The position numbers and the translations under genes are program-made. The notes beneath the pieces were generated by a model. It saw only the letters and a program-made list of their open reading frames with translations. It was not told the DNA's origin and made no database searches. A DNA stretch of 64,000 nucleotides from Peromyscus leucopus (Eukaryota; Chordata; Mammalia; Rodentia; Cricetidae): the NCBI RefSeq assembly GCF_004664715.2, contig NC_051066.1, positions 84,593,735 through 84,657,734 of the forward strand, read 5' to 3'. This document shows positions 35,746 to 47,335 of this stretch, piece by piece; positions within the stretch are counted from its first letter, which is position 1; every line of letters starts with the position of its first letter.

Positions 35746-37735
35746 TTTCAGCTTCATAAACCCTAAAAGCAAGTGCCACGCAACGCGGCTCGGGACTGTC
35801 TACCACCATTGCCCCTGTGCATGAACAGATGAGTGTGCCTTCTTGCCCCGATCCATACACTTGGCAGACACATTCCTGCGTAAACTCTCTCGACCCCGTT
35901 TGAACACAGACTCCTTAATTGCTTTGACCACAACCTCCTGGTATTTCTTAGCTTTTGCACTCCTTCCAGTCTCGGAGAGGATGCTTTAAAAACAATCCAA
36001 CTGACTTGATCTTACGAAGGAGATTACATAACTAGGTGGAGTTGGTTGTAAATCACTTGCAAGTGCGATGCTATTCTTACTTATAAGCTCTACAGTGGCA
36101 AACCTGCTGGTTGATTGCTTCTTAGAGCAAACAGTCAAGAAAAATAAATGCCTATTATGGAAATACTCTCCCAGTGGCCAGTTGCAGATTTCCAACATTG
36201 TACTCTGCCCTGCCCAAATCGTTAGATTTCAAACTGGAGCGAGCTTTTTACAGTTGAAAGTCATAGTAGTCAGAAAGTACCTCCTGTTAAGCATTTTGAG
36301 TACTGTTGGCAAACAAAGCGTGGAATGGAGTTTGACACTACTTTGCATGTATTAGTTTTCGTAATTGCAGTCTCAATATTGTCCAAGAAAGAAATAATTT
36401 TAAAGTTGGTGCACTTCAAGGAACCACTTTCCTCGGACTTGTTTCTCTCCAGCCTATGAGAGCTATAATTGAAGTGCCGTTTTATGACAAAGGGTAGCTT
36501 GGGAAAGACTAAGGTAGGCTTACAGCTGTGACACTTTCTTCTTGAGCATGTCAGTGTGCCCTGTAGAGTGGAACAAATCTGTTGGTGTTAACTAGAATAA
36601 ATTGGAAGATTCTAACACATTATTTAAATGAAGCACAAAGTGTGGATGGAACCTTGTTCTCTAGCATTTGCTTTTTGCTGTTACAAAGTTTTCAGTTATG
36701 CAGTAGAAAGCTCAAAATATCGGTGGGGATGAAGTACTCTAGTTGGTTGTTGCCAGTTAACAAGATCACCAAGTCGGATGGCATCAAGTCTGATTCAGCT
36801 TGAGGATTCTGACAGACCTAATAGATACTTTTCACAGTTCATGGTAAAATACCAGCATATATGACCAAGTTCCTGTTTGTCTTCTAACTTATCAAAATAT
36901 AATTCACCAGAGCACAAACTTAGTGAACATATATTTGGTACAGTTCAGATTTAATAGAGTTTTTAGCTTGTTTCCAAGTGTTGATTAGTTGAACTCCCTT
37001 CTCTCTACTCTCTCTCTCTTCGTCCCCTTTCCTTCTTTCTACCGTGTTGGGTATTGAGTTGAGGGCATTGTACATGTTAGGTGAGCACTCTACCACTGAG
37101 TTACATACGGGAGGCCTATTTATAGGATTTTTAGTGTGGATAATAAATTGTAATTTTGTAAATCAAGAACTCCTGAAACAACATTTACTAGCCATTCCAG
37201 AGATAAGAAATCAGAGCAAAGGTGGTCTGTTTAATTTTGTAAATCAAGAACTCCTGAAACAACATTTACTAGCCATTCCAGAGATAAGAAATCAGCAAAG
37301 GTGGTCTGTTTAATTAGAAACACTTTAACCTTTAATTATCTAAAACTGAATCAACTTTTTGCTTCTCTACTAAGTTTATTTGGACTTTTTCATCTGCACA
37401 TGCAAAGAAAAGTCCTAACTAATTCTCTGAAGTAAATATCTGGTTCTTTAGTGTAGCATGAAATCAAAAACTTCCTCCACTTAAGTCAAAAGTATTAAGG
37501 ATTAGAATATATAAAACAGTAGCTATTCTAGTCTTTGGAGGTAAATGAACACAATTAAAAGTTTCTGGAATTTTGATTAATTAGTGGTAGTAATACACTG
37601 AGCCTTGGGTTCAGAAAATCCTTAGAAGAAAAAATCAGACCAGAGGTCATGATTAATAGTGTTATAACATGAGTCTTCATTTTCTAAATTTCTTTGTTCA
37701 TAAAACACATTTGTAAATTTACCAGTCACATTAAC

Positions 37736-37784
<49 letters not shown>

Positions 37785-40700
37785 CTGTAATTTTTTTCTT
37801 TTTAAATTGTATGTGTTGGATGGTGGTGGGGGCCAGACCAGCATGTCAGATCCCTGAAACTGGAGTTTTAGATAATTGTGAGATGCCCAAGTGGATGCTG
37901 GGAATCCGGAAGTGCTCTTAACTGCTGAACCGTCGTTCTAGCCCCTAATCCCTTAATATTTCTTAAGATTAGTCTATACCAATATGGCATGTCATTTTAT
38001 TTCCTTTTCTTTTTTCCATATGAGGTACTATTATTGCTGTTTTACAGCAAAAAACTGCAAAACAGGCTGGGAAACTTATTCAGGGTCACACAGAAGCATC
38101 AAGACCAGGTTGATAAAGCTATTTTTTTCTTTTTATTTTGTGAACCATATTTGGACATATCTGAATTAAAACAGTGTTAGCAAGCCTCACAGCATTTCTA
38201 TGTGTCATTGAACAGTGTGTATGTACATATGTTTCATGTTTTCCTTCTGGAAGTAACAGTGATGTCTCTAGCACATGGTCTCTTGTACTGGTTGGCTGCT
38301 TTGCTTACCAACGAGATGATTAGGTAAATTTTTATTGACTAAATAATGCATGATAACAGTTAACTTTTCTGATTAAAGATTTTTTTTTTTCTACTATATA
38401 TTTTTTGTCCTTGGGGGAATTGGGGTTTTTTGGTTGTTTGCTTTGCTTTTGAGGCATTATTAAAACCCAGGCTGCCCTTTAACAGGTGATCATCCTGCCT
38501 CAGCCTCTGAGTGAAGAGTATCCATATTGGACACCACACCTGGCTAGCCTTTGGATTAATTAGCTGCTACAAAGTTCTAAAGGAATGCGGAGAATCCTTA
38601 GCAGGAATTAATGCTTGTGTTTTGTTTCCCTGTAGATATCTGCAGAGCAATTGAGTTGTTGGAAAAACTACAGAGGAGTGGAGAGGTGCCGCCTCAGAAA
38701 CTTCAGGCTTTGCAAAGAGTCCTTCAGAGTGAGTTCTGCAATGCTGTGAGGGAGGTAAGTTACCATTGTTGTGGTAATCAGCTACAGAAATACACTGAAA
38801 TCTGGATTCAGAAATATGGTAGAAAGTAATCTAATGCTGGACATGGTGTCTTGTGCCTATAACTTGGGAGAGTGAGGCAGGACAATTCCAATGAGGGACA
38901 GGCCAGCCTGGCCTACATAGTGAGTTATAGACCGCCCTGCCTGAAAAAGAAAGAAGAGATGTGGGGCAGGGAAGAAAACATTAGAAATGGTCTTGTCTCT
39001 GATTTTTTGGAATTTTTAGCTGGGCATATAGCTCAGTGGTAGAACTGAGTGGTAGGTTTTGTATATGCCTAACGTGTTTGAAATTCTGGGTTCAGCCCCC
39101 AGTTCCACCACCTTAAAAGAAAAAAAAGATTCCTTTGAAATTCCAAATAGAAAAGCATTTACATTTTACAAAAATGTATTTGGGAAACTTAACATATTTG
39201 TTAACTTCTCAGAGAACTCAAACATAGCTATATTCCAGAATTTAAATATGAAAACATTGTGTTTTACAGGTATATGAACATGTTTATGAAACTGTAGACA
39301 TCAGTAGCAGCCCTGAAGTGAGAGCTAATGCTACTGCAAAGGTACTGGAGTTTTCATTAAATACAAGTACTTAAAGGTATAGATTTCCTTTGTCAAAATC
39401 ACTAGATCCATAGAAACTTGGGGTTTGGGGAGGTGTGTGGGTATAGTTCAGTTTATAGAGCGTCTGCTTAGCATGCATAAGCAAGCATCCATCTATCCTT
39501 AGCACCACATAAAACTAGGTGTGGTGGTATATGTCTGTAATCCCATCATTTAGGAAGTAGAGGCAGGAGGAGCAGAAATTTAAGGTTAATCTTGGTTCCC
39601 TAACATGTTTGGAGCCAGCCTGGGCTAAATTAGACCCTGTCTCAGAAAAGAAAGAAACATTTTTTGCAAGTTTTGTCAGCATACCTGCAATCCTAGCACT
39701 TCAGGCTGAGGCATGAAGAGGAAGAGTTCGAAGCTAGCCTGTTCTATAAAATTCATTTGCCTTCACCCCCAGACACCACCCCCAGAAGAACTTGGCTACC
39801 TCTGATGTGTGTAGCCCTCAGAATTTGGAGAGCTTGTGAGCCTTAGCTCTGTTTATAAAATGTGCTCTTTTTAGTGCCTCAGACGTAGTAATTGGTATTC
39901 AGTAAGTCTCAACAACTTCCCCTCCTTCCTTCTCATACGGTTTTTCCATTCAGTATCCATAATGAAAATGGTGCCTTGAGAAGGGAAAGGAAACAGACTA
40001 TAGACCTGTATTAGAATATAGTTATAATTATCTCTTCTATATTGTTTTCTTTTTAGCTATAGCTAGATATTTTAACTAAAGCAACAAAAAGCATTCATAC
40101 AGGTTATATGCGTCCTTCCTTTCTGAAAATTGAATTTCCTGAGGGTTTTGTTATTTAATATTTGGTACAAACAATATAGCAGCCAAAATGACTTCATGTA
40201 AGGACACATTTATGTAGGAAGGTTGTGTCTGGCTCAGGGGCCCCTAAAGGAACCAGTCTCTATGCTCTGAAGCTCGGGGCTGTTGGCGTACTCAAGAAGG
40301 ACTTCCCCTTGTAATATCTACACATCTGTCTGCTTGGCAAGCCTTCTTGACCAGCCCTGGGCACATGTAGCAGCATATTTCTGAGATCTGGAGGAGCTAA
40401 TAGTGATCTGAAGTTCACTTCCTACATAATCTCTTGAGTATTTATTATTTTTAGTTATCTCGTACAAACTTGTTTGATGAATTACAGTGAAGTTGTGGAG
40501 GCTCATAAATGACAAGCTTGTGTTTCCAGAGTGGCTTTTGTAGGATAGAGATGTAGAACAATGCACATGCTTAGCATATCTGAGTCTCTGGATTGAAACC
40601 CCAGCCCCTCAAAATTGTTATGTTCTTAGATGTGTGCATTTCTCTTTCAGGCTACTGTTGCTGCATTTGCTGCCAGTGAAGGGCACTCCCATCCCCGAGT

Positions 40701-41634
40701 TGTTGAGCTACCCAAAACGGAAGAGGGCCTTGGATTCAATATCATGGGAGGCAAAGAACAAAACTCTCCAATCTATATCTCACGGATAATTCCAGGTGGA
40801 ATTGCTGACAGACATGGGGGCCTCAAACGAGGAGATCAGCTGCTTTCTGTTAATGGAGTGGTAAAGATAAATCTATTTATGTTTGCTGTTTGAAGTCATG
40901 TGTTTTAGCCACTTGGGAGTGCACTGGAGCAATCAATCGAATCAAGATAAAAGGGGAAAAACTTCTGAGACTGAGTTTTAAAATCCCTTGGGAGAAGCCC
41001 AGATGGTACTGCTTGGTACAGTGTTGTGTGGTTGTCTTGATTTGCTGGTGGTAGTGGAGGTTGTTGTTAGGCTGAAGACCAAACTCAGAATACCAGGCAG
41101 TCGCTTGGCCACTGAGTTGCATCCCAGCCCAGTGCGTTAAGGGTGGTTATAGAGCACTCCAGTGTAAGTCAGCAGTGCTCTGGAGGAGCTAAAGCTGTGT
41201 ATAAATTAGAGATAAACCCACATTTCACTTGTGTAGAATGGCAGTTACTTGATTTACTGCTGACCTAGTGCGATAATATAGTGTGTAAATTCCTGTAGTG
41301 TGCACAATGTATCTCATAGGATTTCACATTGATTAAAGTGAGATTATTATTTTTATAGTGCTGAAACGATGTAACATTTACAATTTTTACTTAATTGTGT
41401 TTTAAACACTTTTTCAGGTTGGATTACTTATAAACTAATTTACTTGTTAATTGTTTTTTTGTGTGTGCATTTTTTCAGAGTGTCGAAGGAGAACATCATG
41501 AGAAAGCTGTAGAGCTACTGAAGGCAGCCCAAGGAAAGGTTAAACTAGTTGTACGCTATACGCCAAAAGTCTTGGAAGAAATGGAATCACGCTTTGAAAA
41601 AATGAGATCAGCAAAACGCAGACAACAGACCTAA
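35430..41634 (+). CDS. Lin7c: Lin7c, LIN-7 homolog C, complete (5 coding exons)
   Basis: The coding exons are 35430-35466, 38636-38754, 39270-39341, 40651-40860 and 41479-41634. Joined, they give 197 codons, the length I know for mammalian LIN7C, with an open frame and GT/AG at every junction. Residues about 10-65 form the L27 domain, which in this family pairs with CASK (LIN-2). Residues about 93-175 form a PDZ domain with its carboxylate-binding GLGF loop at 102-105. The tail is basic and ends RRQQT. LIN-7 proteins are small cytoplasmic scaffolds of the LIN-2/LIN-7/LIN-10 complex that hold receptors and channels at basolateral and synaptic membranes. The start ATG has a strong context (A at -3, G at +4) and sits in a CpG island. 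The only difference from the human protein as I remember it is Thr instead of Ala at residue 3. Lgr4 follows on the same strand about 20 kb downstream. Confidence 0.97.
35746..37036 (+). other. Lin7c: Lin7c intron 1, 5' part without repeats
   Basis: AT-rich intron sequence after the CpG island, with no SINE or gene recognised. Confidence 0.6.
37037..37110 (-). mobile_element. ID SINE, antisense, Lin7c intron 1
   Basis: GTTGGGTATTGAGTTGAGGG and GAGCACTCTACCACTGAGTT. Confidence 0.65.
37151..37310. repeat. Near-perfect tandem duplication in Lin7c intron 1
   Basis: Copy 1 (37151-37231, 81 bp) and copy 2 (37232-37310, 79 bp) are identical except for a 2-bp deletion (AG) near the end of copy 2. 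Confidence 0.95.
37739..37781. repeat. TG microsatellite, Lin7c intron 1
   Basis: About 21 TG units. Confidence 0.95.
37808..37946 (-). mobile_element. B3 SINE, antisense, Lin7c intron 1
   Basis: GTGCTCTTAACTGCTGAACC and TCTAGCCCC at the right end are reverse B2/B3 features. A TG run lies at its left. Confidence 0.7.
38445..38546 (-). mobile_element. B1 fragment, antisense, Lin7c intron 1
   Basis: ATCCTGCCTCAGCCTCTGAG and GGACACCACACCTGGCTA. Confidence 0.6.
38636..38754 (+). CDS. Lin7c: Lin7c coding exon 2 (L27 core)
   Basis: The acceptor is a pyrimidine tract ending TGTAG and the donor is GTAAGT. The exon encodes residues 13-52, including [20 protein letters not shown], the main helices of the L27 domain. 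It starts at the second base of codon 13 and ends in phase 0. Confidence 0.96.
38833..38955 (+). mobile_element. B1 SINE, Lin7c intron 2
   Basis: GCTGGACATGGTGTCTTGTG and CAGGCCAGCCTGGCCTACAT. Confidence 0.7.
39018..39130 (+). mobile_element. ID SINE, Lin7c intron 2
   Basis: AGCTGGGCATATAGCTCAGT, GGGTTCAGCCCCCAGTTCC, A-rich tail. Confidence 0.7.
39270..39341 (+). CDS. Lin7c: Lin7c coding exon 3
   Basis: This 72-bp exon, in phase 0 at both ends, encodes residues 53-76 ([20 protein letters not shown] and then ATAK). That is the end of L27 and the linker to PDZ. Acceptor TTTTACAG, donor GTACTG. Skipping it would keep the reading frame. Confidence 0.96.
39430..39658 (+). mobile_element. B4 SINE, Lin7c intron 3
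   Basis: ID-like GAGCGTCTGCTTAGCATGC, then B1-like TGTAATCCCATCATTTAGGA and GACCCTGTCTCAGAAAAG. Confidence 0.75.
39680..39770 (+). mobile_element. B1 fragment, Lin7c intron 3
   Basis: TACCTGCAATCCTAGCACTT and GAGTTCGAAGCTAGCCTG. Confidence 0.5.
40530..40613 (+). mobile_element. ID-like SINE, Lin7c intron 3
   Basis: ATGCACATGCTTAGCATATC and GATTGAAACCCCAGCCCCTC. Confidence 0.5.
40651..40860 (+). CDS. Lin7c: Lin7c coding exon 4 (PDZ core)
   Basis: This 210-bp exon, in phase 0 at both ends, encodes residues 77-146. They include the PDZ GLGF loop (102-105), the strand [11 protein letters not shown] and the [12 protein letters not shown] segment. Acceptor TCTCTTTCAG, donor GTAAAG. Confidence 0.97.
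41055..41130 (-). mobile_element. ID SINE, antisense, Lin7c intron 4
   Basis: GACCAAACTCAGAATACCAG and GCCACTGAGTTGCATCCCAG. Confidence 0.55.
41479..41634 (+). CDS. Lin7c: Lin7c coding exon 5 (end of PDZ, stop TAA)
   Basis: The acceptor is a long T tract ending TTTTTCAG. The exon encodes residues 147-197: the last PDZ helix and strand ([20 protein letters not shown]) and a basic tail ending at TAA 41632-41634. The 3' UTR follows without a break. Confidence 0.97.
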
Positions 41635-41808
41635 TCATTTAAAAACGTTATGTTACTCTTTGCTTTTAGCTAGAAAAGTTTTACTTGTGACCTACTGATG
41701 GCCTCAGTGCCAGTGATTGTAAAACACTAGAAACTTCCGTGAAATCTTCTTGCCATTTTATAAATGCCTATTTTAGCATCACTTATGGTTGTAGAGAAGC
41801 ATACACTT

Positions 41809-41826
41809 TTTTTCTCGCGAGAAAAA
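41809..41826. promoter_or_regulatory. 18-bp palindrome with TCTCGCGAGA in Lin7c 3' region
   Basis: TTTTTCTCGCGAGAAAAA is perfectly self-complementary. Its core (41813-41822) equals the TCTCGCGAGA motif known from CpG-island promoters. Two CpG sites in AT-rich DNA are unusual. Function is not shown. Confidence 0.6.
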
Positions 41827-44267
41827 GTAAAAGGTGATGAGGGCAGTTCTGTCCTGCTGTTTTTACAGGCCTTTTTCAAATGCAGATTTTGTCACAAAGT
41901 TGTTATAGATTTTTAAAAATGCTTTTTTAATATTAAAGTGTACTTTTACATTCTTAGTCTTTTTTTAAGAAGAGGTTTTCTTCATTTGGCAACTTATTTA
42001 CAAATAACAGTTCTCCAAAACTTCCTTTTGATTACTGCAATTTCTTTGTGAAATTTCTTTTCAGTTTTCCGAGAAATTAACCCTGGCAGTCTAGCCTTCA
42101 GCAGTTATCACACTGAGTTGGCGTTGCTGCTGCATTTTGTACTTAGAACACACATACAATATGTGTCATCAGTGGTAAATCATAGCTGTCGTGGAACCTT
42201 TTTATTTTTATTTAAACAATGTGTAATGTATTCATTTATACTGATTTGTAAAAGTAAATTTTTAAACACTGAAGCAATCATTGCTAAAATATGTATTCTT
42301 TCATAATATTTAAGCAGTGAGGCGAGAGGATGTAATTTGATTATTAGCATTACTGATTAAATCCCTTATTTATATTTAACAGTATGTCATAAATTATAAA
42401 TGCAAACAAGCTCAGATTTCGACTTTTCAAATTTTTTATGCTATTCATTTGTATTTAAATGTATTTCTCATATTTCGGTTCTTCCATGCCTAGAGATGAG
42501 TCAGTCTGTGCTGAGAAAAATGGAAACAAGACGAGGTAATAACTTCAGGTGTGGAGCCTGAAGAGCCCAACATAATTACTGTCCCAGCTTCAGTACCAAT
42601 TCGAGACAGAAAGGGAGTCAGAATTTGTCAAGATACAGAAACAGGCAGCTTCTTAAGCCTCACAGTGAGTGGGGTTCAGAATGCTTCATGTCTTGATTCG
42701 AATAGTGGGGGATGTTTGAACAATGCTTTTTTACCATTTGTCCACTGGATGTCACCATTTTACTAAAAGGCAGCTATTGATGTGTGATTGTGACTGTCTT
42801 CTAAAAGCTGAAGTCGAAGGTGGTTCATTTTCAGTCAGATAATAGGAACATTTGTGGAGGGTCTAAGTGATGATGTTAAGAAACTAATGGGTTGAAATGC
42901 AGGAATTTATCATAATTACAACTTTATTACCTTTATTTTTTTTAAAAAAAAATGGGCATTTTGTAACATTCCTTCAGGAAGAATGGAAGTGTGTACTATT
43001 TTTGCATGTTTGTGAGCACTGTCAGTCTTACAAGATATCTGCAGTTTTCAGTGATTTTTTTTTTTCAGAGTAAAAGTCAATCAGCATTGTTATTTATCAG
43101 TTAGGAATTGAACACTGGATTGTGCATGGTTGAATGTCACTACAAAATGTGCTTGATATTGATAGGATCATGTTGAATTGTGTATTTTCAAAATTAGCTG
43201 ATGTGTTTTTAAAATGTTGAGACCAAAGTAGTATAGAAGAGTATGACATATTTTAATTTAACTGTAAGATTATTAGAGTTATCTGTTGTAAAACTCTGTA
43301 TTAAAGTTGGTGCATACAGAGCAGTAATATTATTGTTGTGGTCGTATTCATACATCACAGGGCAAGTAGCCCTGGGAACCTTGTCTGAGCCTAGCTGTTG
43401 TGGCTGCAGTTGCTCCTATAATTAATTACAGCTTCCTGGTTCATGTTTCAGCGATTGCAGACTTTCAGCCAAGTTACTTTTTTTTTTTCCTTTTTTTTAG
43501 TTTATTGAGTAAGCTCTTTCTTCTGCAGTAATTCACAATCTGTTCTTTGTGTGGGCTGATAACTATTTATATTCTTAAAATAAAAGTAACTTAAAGGAGC
43601 CAAATACATAGCTTTGCTTGGTACTATTGAGCATGAGTAGCAATAGCTTGATTTCATTGATGCAATTCTCGTATCTCATCAGAATTTTAAATATTGACCA
43701 TAGGAAAACTCAGTGGCAAGTGTACAGTAGTCTTCTTGTGTAATAAGGAAATGAAGGAACTTTAATAGATGGACAATTTGTGAATAAAACTAGGCACACC
43801 GTAAATATATAATAGGTGTTTGTTTCATTTGTAACTTAAATGCAAATTTCCCTTTGCCCCATTTTCTCTCTTAAATATTTCAAAATGAGTTGACTTGGTG
43901 ATTCTCAATCTTAGCTGCATGTTAGAATGCCCGACAGAGCTTAGCACTTACTGATACCTAGGTCCCTTCCAATAACAACTAAGTCAAAATCATTTCTGTA
44001 TCGGTTAACAATTTTATATAATGTGTTTTGACCAAGTCTACCCCCTATTGCCTTTAGAAGCTCATTCTGTGTAGTTCTGATGGACACCCAGGTTTGAAAA
44101 GCACTGGCTCATGGAATTTCCAATTATACTGGACTCTGGAAGTACATTTAATCTGAAGCTACTTAATGATTGATTGTATTTCTTAGTACCTCTTTATGGA
44201 CTTAAAAGGTATTTGGCTTTCCTTATTTATAAAATAATTACAATTTAACTTTTTTAGGGGGTGGAGA

Positions 44268-44328
44268 GCAGGGTCTCTACATAGCCCTGGTTGTTCTGGA
44301 ATTCACTATGTAAACCAGGCCGGCCTCC
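44268..44328 (-). mobile_element. B1 fragment, antisense, in Lin7c 3' region
   Basis: CTACATAGCCCTGGTTGTTC and AAACCAGGCCGGCCTCC. It is the main repeat in the candidate 3' UTR. Confidence 0.6.
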
Positions 44329-45567
44329 TTTTTTTCTTTTTACAAAAATAAAACCTACCAACAATTCAGTAGTAAAATTCAGGGTTTTCTCTTTCTGCCC
44401 CCTTTACCTTTAAAAAAATTTTTTTAAGTTTTTTGAAAGAGCATGTTTAAAATTTTCAGATGTGAAAGCACTGTAAGGATTCTGTGCTGTCCACATATGG
44501 CTCCTTCCACCCGTCACTGTACCCTACATTGTCGTAGCCTTGTTCTTGATGTTTTCATCGTTAAGCTCATTTTCCTGCTGTAAAATCTTAAGGTATTTGC
44601 TCAAGTGCTTTGTTTACAGTTAAAATGAATAGAATTTAATAGAAGATATGGTTATGGCTTACCTGGAAAGCGTTGCCAGCATGACTTGGTATAGACGTAA
44701 AAAAATACATGTGATTATAAATGTGCAATGATCATTGACATAAGGACCCTAGTGATTGTATCTCCTGAATAAACGTCTGTGTTTTCTAACTTACAGTTCT
44801 TTTCTCTTCTGGCAACAATCTCATTTTGTAGCTTTTAATTGTCCAAATTTTATGAGTAATGTCTCTTCAAAGGTTGTTGAAGTGATAATAGTTACATAAT
44901 GGGGGAACATCACATGATTATTAATTTTCAAGAAGTTTTAAACTAATTTGTAACTGGATATGGTTTTTAAAAGTATTGGCAGAGATTTGATACACTTGTA
45001 CTCTTTTTAGTTTGAGAAAATAATTTGGAATGTGAAACAGTACTTTTTCAATAGATGAATCATTTAGCAATTAAACTCTGGTTCTAAGGCTTATTTAAAA
45101 TATATTTATATGAGTCATGCTTGTCCTTTGGATTTGACAGAACTGATACAACCACAAATAGATGTATTTCTGAACGCTGTGTATATAATAACCTTTACAT
45201 AGAGTAAAAGCAAAATCCGTGGTGGTTCTTGAAATAAAACTTCAGATTTCTGTATTTTGTTTTCCTTTCATAAAATATAAACAGAAGTTTCTCTCCCATT
45301 ATTTTAAGAGGTGGTGTGATGTGATTGATGGTATAGACTGATACCCAGCTACTCTCTTTAAGTCCTATTTGGCATCCGTTCTGTGAACCATAGACAAGGT
45401 CTTTTTCTGTGCTATTAGAATGCCCTGCAGAGTTTTGCCTCATCTGTCATCTGTAATCAGTGTGTCTTTGCTATCTTGTCTGCAAAGCTCTTGAAGGATG
45501 CCTACAAATACTAGTCGTGTAGTCCCCGTATTTTAAGTAGCTCTAGGATCCTGTTGGCAAAAGGAAG

Positions 45568-45715
45568 TCATTGGGGCAATAAGATGGCTCAGCAAGTGAA
45601 GATAAATGCCACCAGACTTGATGACCTGAATTCAAGCCCAGGACTTGAGAAAACCACTCTTGCAAGTTGTACTGTGACCTATATGCATGGGACAAATGCA
45701 CATACAAAATGAGGT
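45568..45715 (+). mobile_element. RSINE1/B4-type SINE
   Basis: AAGATGGCTCAGCAAGTGAA, CTTGATGACCTGAATTCAAG and a shortened tail. Confidence 0.55.
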
Positions 45716-45811
45716 TTTTAAAGTAAATAGCCCAATTTTAAAATTAGTGTCATTTTTTGAGTATGTCAGAATGAAAATTGTTTTTTAAAAAAAGTTCAGT
45801 TATAATACTTA

Positions 45812-45867
45812 CTAATGAGAAGGCAATTTTGTAAGGAGTAAATGAGAAGGCAATTTTGTATAAGGAG
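45812..45867. repeat. Short tandem duplication (about 28 bp)
   Basis: AATGAGAAGGCAATTTTGTA occurs twice, the second time with an inserted TA before AGGAG. Confidence 0.85.
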
Positions 45868-45930
45868 AGAACTCGCTCAGGCTTTATAGACAGTGGGTTG
45901 CATGGGTAATAAAGACATGGGGTAGGGGGT

Positions 45931-46008
45931 AGCAGGGTAATAGCTCAGAGGTAGAATGCCTAACTACATGAGGCCTAGGATTTGAACTCAGACGCCCATC
46001 CCACAAAA
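45931..46008 (+). mobile_element. ID SINE
   Basis: GTAATAGCTCAGAGGTAGAA and GATTTGAACTCAGACGCCCA. Confidence 0.6.
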
Positions 46009-46159
46009 ATTTTCTTTGAAAATAAATATTACCAGGCAGCCAGGGTGCAACAAATCATCTGTGAGGGAGAAATGTCACCTGAAAACATGAAAATTTCATT
46101 TCTGGCTTTTTTTTTTTTTCCTGGAAGCCTAGGGTTTAGGTGTGACCTGTGACCTGACT

Positions 46160-46530
46160 TTTAACTTCATGTTGTGCAATGTAATGGGCTGTCTTACGTC
46201 CCTTCAGAAGAAGCTGTGGAATCCTAATCCCCGACCTTAGAAGGAGATAGGTCTTTCCAAAAGTAACCAAGTGAAAGTGGGAGGTAATTAAAGGAGCCCA
46301 GTTGCTCTTCAGGGAGATTTGAGCACAGGCACCACACCACACAAAGATAAGGCAGGGCTCAGGGAGCTTCTGCATGTTGCAAATGTAGAAATTTGCCAGT
46401 AGACCCACACCAGAAGCCAGGAGAGTGGTTATGTAGATGCCCCTCATCGTGCAGAAACAGCCAGCCCTGATCTTGGACTCATTCAATTCACCCAACCAGT
46501 TTGTAATACTTTGTTTCTGCAACATTTTTA
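46160..46530 (+). mobile_element. Ancient MaLR/MLT1-like fragment
   Basis: GAATCCTAATCCCCGACCTT, a middle with CACACAAAGATAAGGCAGGG, and ACCAGTTTGTAATACTTTGT near the end follow the order of old mammalian MaLR LTRs. Diverged. Confidence 0.45.
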
Positions 46531-46864
46531 TTCATGAGAGAATCAACATTGTGGTGGCATGATTACCACGATCCAGCACTGAACCAGAACTTGATGTGGC
46601 TTCCATGTGCGATGATTTCAGTAGGAATCCTGAGTAAGAGATTGAGATTCCTGACATTTGAGAGCTAGGGGCTTGCTGGTTCTTATTTTCTGTGGTGGGG
46701 ATGCCTTTGTATATACCCTGCAGCTATGTATGGAGCTTTTCCTCCAAGTGGCTCCCTGGGCCCTTCCAGTCCACAAAGCATAGCTTCCCTTATTTTAGTC
46801 TATTATCAGCATGGCTTAATCTTTCTCAATTATGGTCTAGAGTTGGTGTTGTCTTGAGTTTGAG

Positions 46865-47335
46865 AGATGTTGCTCAAATCTTAAATTGGTCTTATAATAA
46901 AAAACCCAGAGCCTGATAATTGGAGTAAATGCTAAAAGAACAGAGAGACAAAGGAACAAGCCACAGCCACTGCTTCTTACCTCACCGACTCCTCAGCCTG
47001 GAAAAGTGTCTACTTCCTGTCTTCACACACCTTACATACCTTTCTCCACCCAGCCATCACTTCCTAGGATTAAAGACACGTGTGCTTCCCAAACAAAGGC
47101 ATGAGATCTCAAGTGCCAGAATTAAAGCTATGTGACTCCCAAGTAATGGGATTAAAAGTGTGTGCCACCACTGCCTGCCTCTGTTTCTCTCCCAGACTGA
47201 GTCAATCTCATGTAGTTCAGGGTGGCTTTAAACTTACAGAGATCCCGACTGGCATCTATGTTTAATCTAATGGCTTGTTCTGTTGACTGATCTTCAGGCA
47301 AAGTTCATAAGAGTACACAATATGTCACCACAGAG
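46865..47335 (-). mobile_element. Rodent LTR-like repeat with embedded antisense B1-like segment
   Basis: This recognisable rodent repeat (…AATTGGTCTTATAATAAAAA… to …CACAATATGTCACCA…) includes a TGTGCCACCACTGCC B1-type stretch. I read it as an ERV LTR; family and ends are not certain. Confidence 0.45.

Larger units (their letters stand above)
41635..45260 (+). other. Lin7c: Lin7c candidate 3' UTR with several poly(A) signals
   Basis: About 3.6 kb after the stop codon is AT-rich and nearly free of SINEs, in contrast to the flanks; the exception is an old antisense B1 piece near 44268-44328. Possible poly(A) signals are ATTAAA at 41932 and AATAAA at 43579, 43783, 44768 and 45233. The last two are followed by GT/T-rich stretches that could serve as downstream elements. 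The extent and the signal choice are inferred; no transcript data were available. Confidence 0.5.

Noticed and set aside
35289..35860. Open frames of 109-161 codons on both strands over the Lin7c CpG island
   Set aside because: Composition artefacts of CpG-rich DNA; no domain and no splice-consistent structure.
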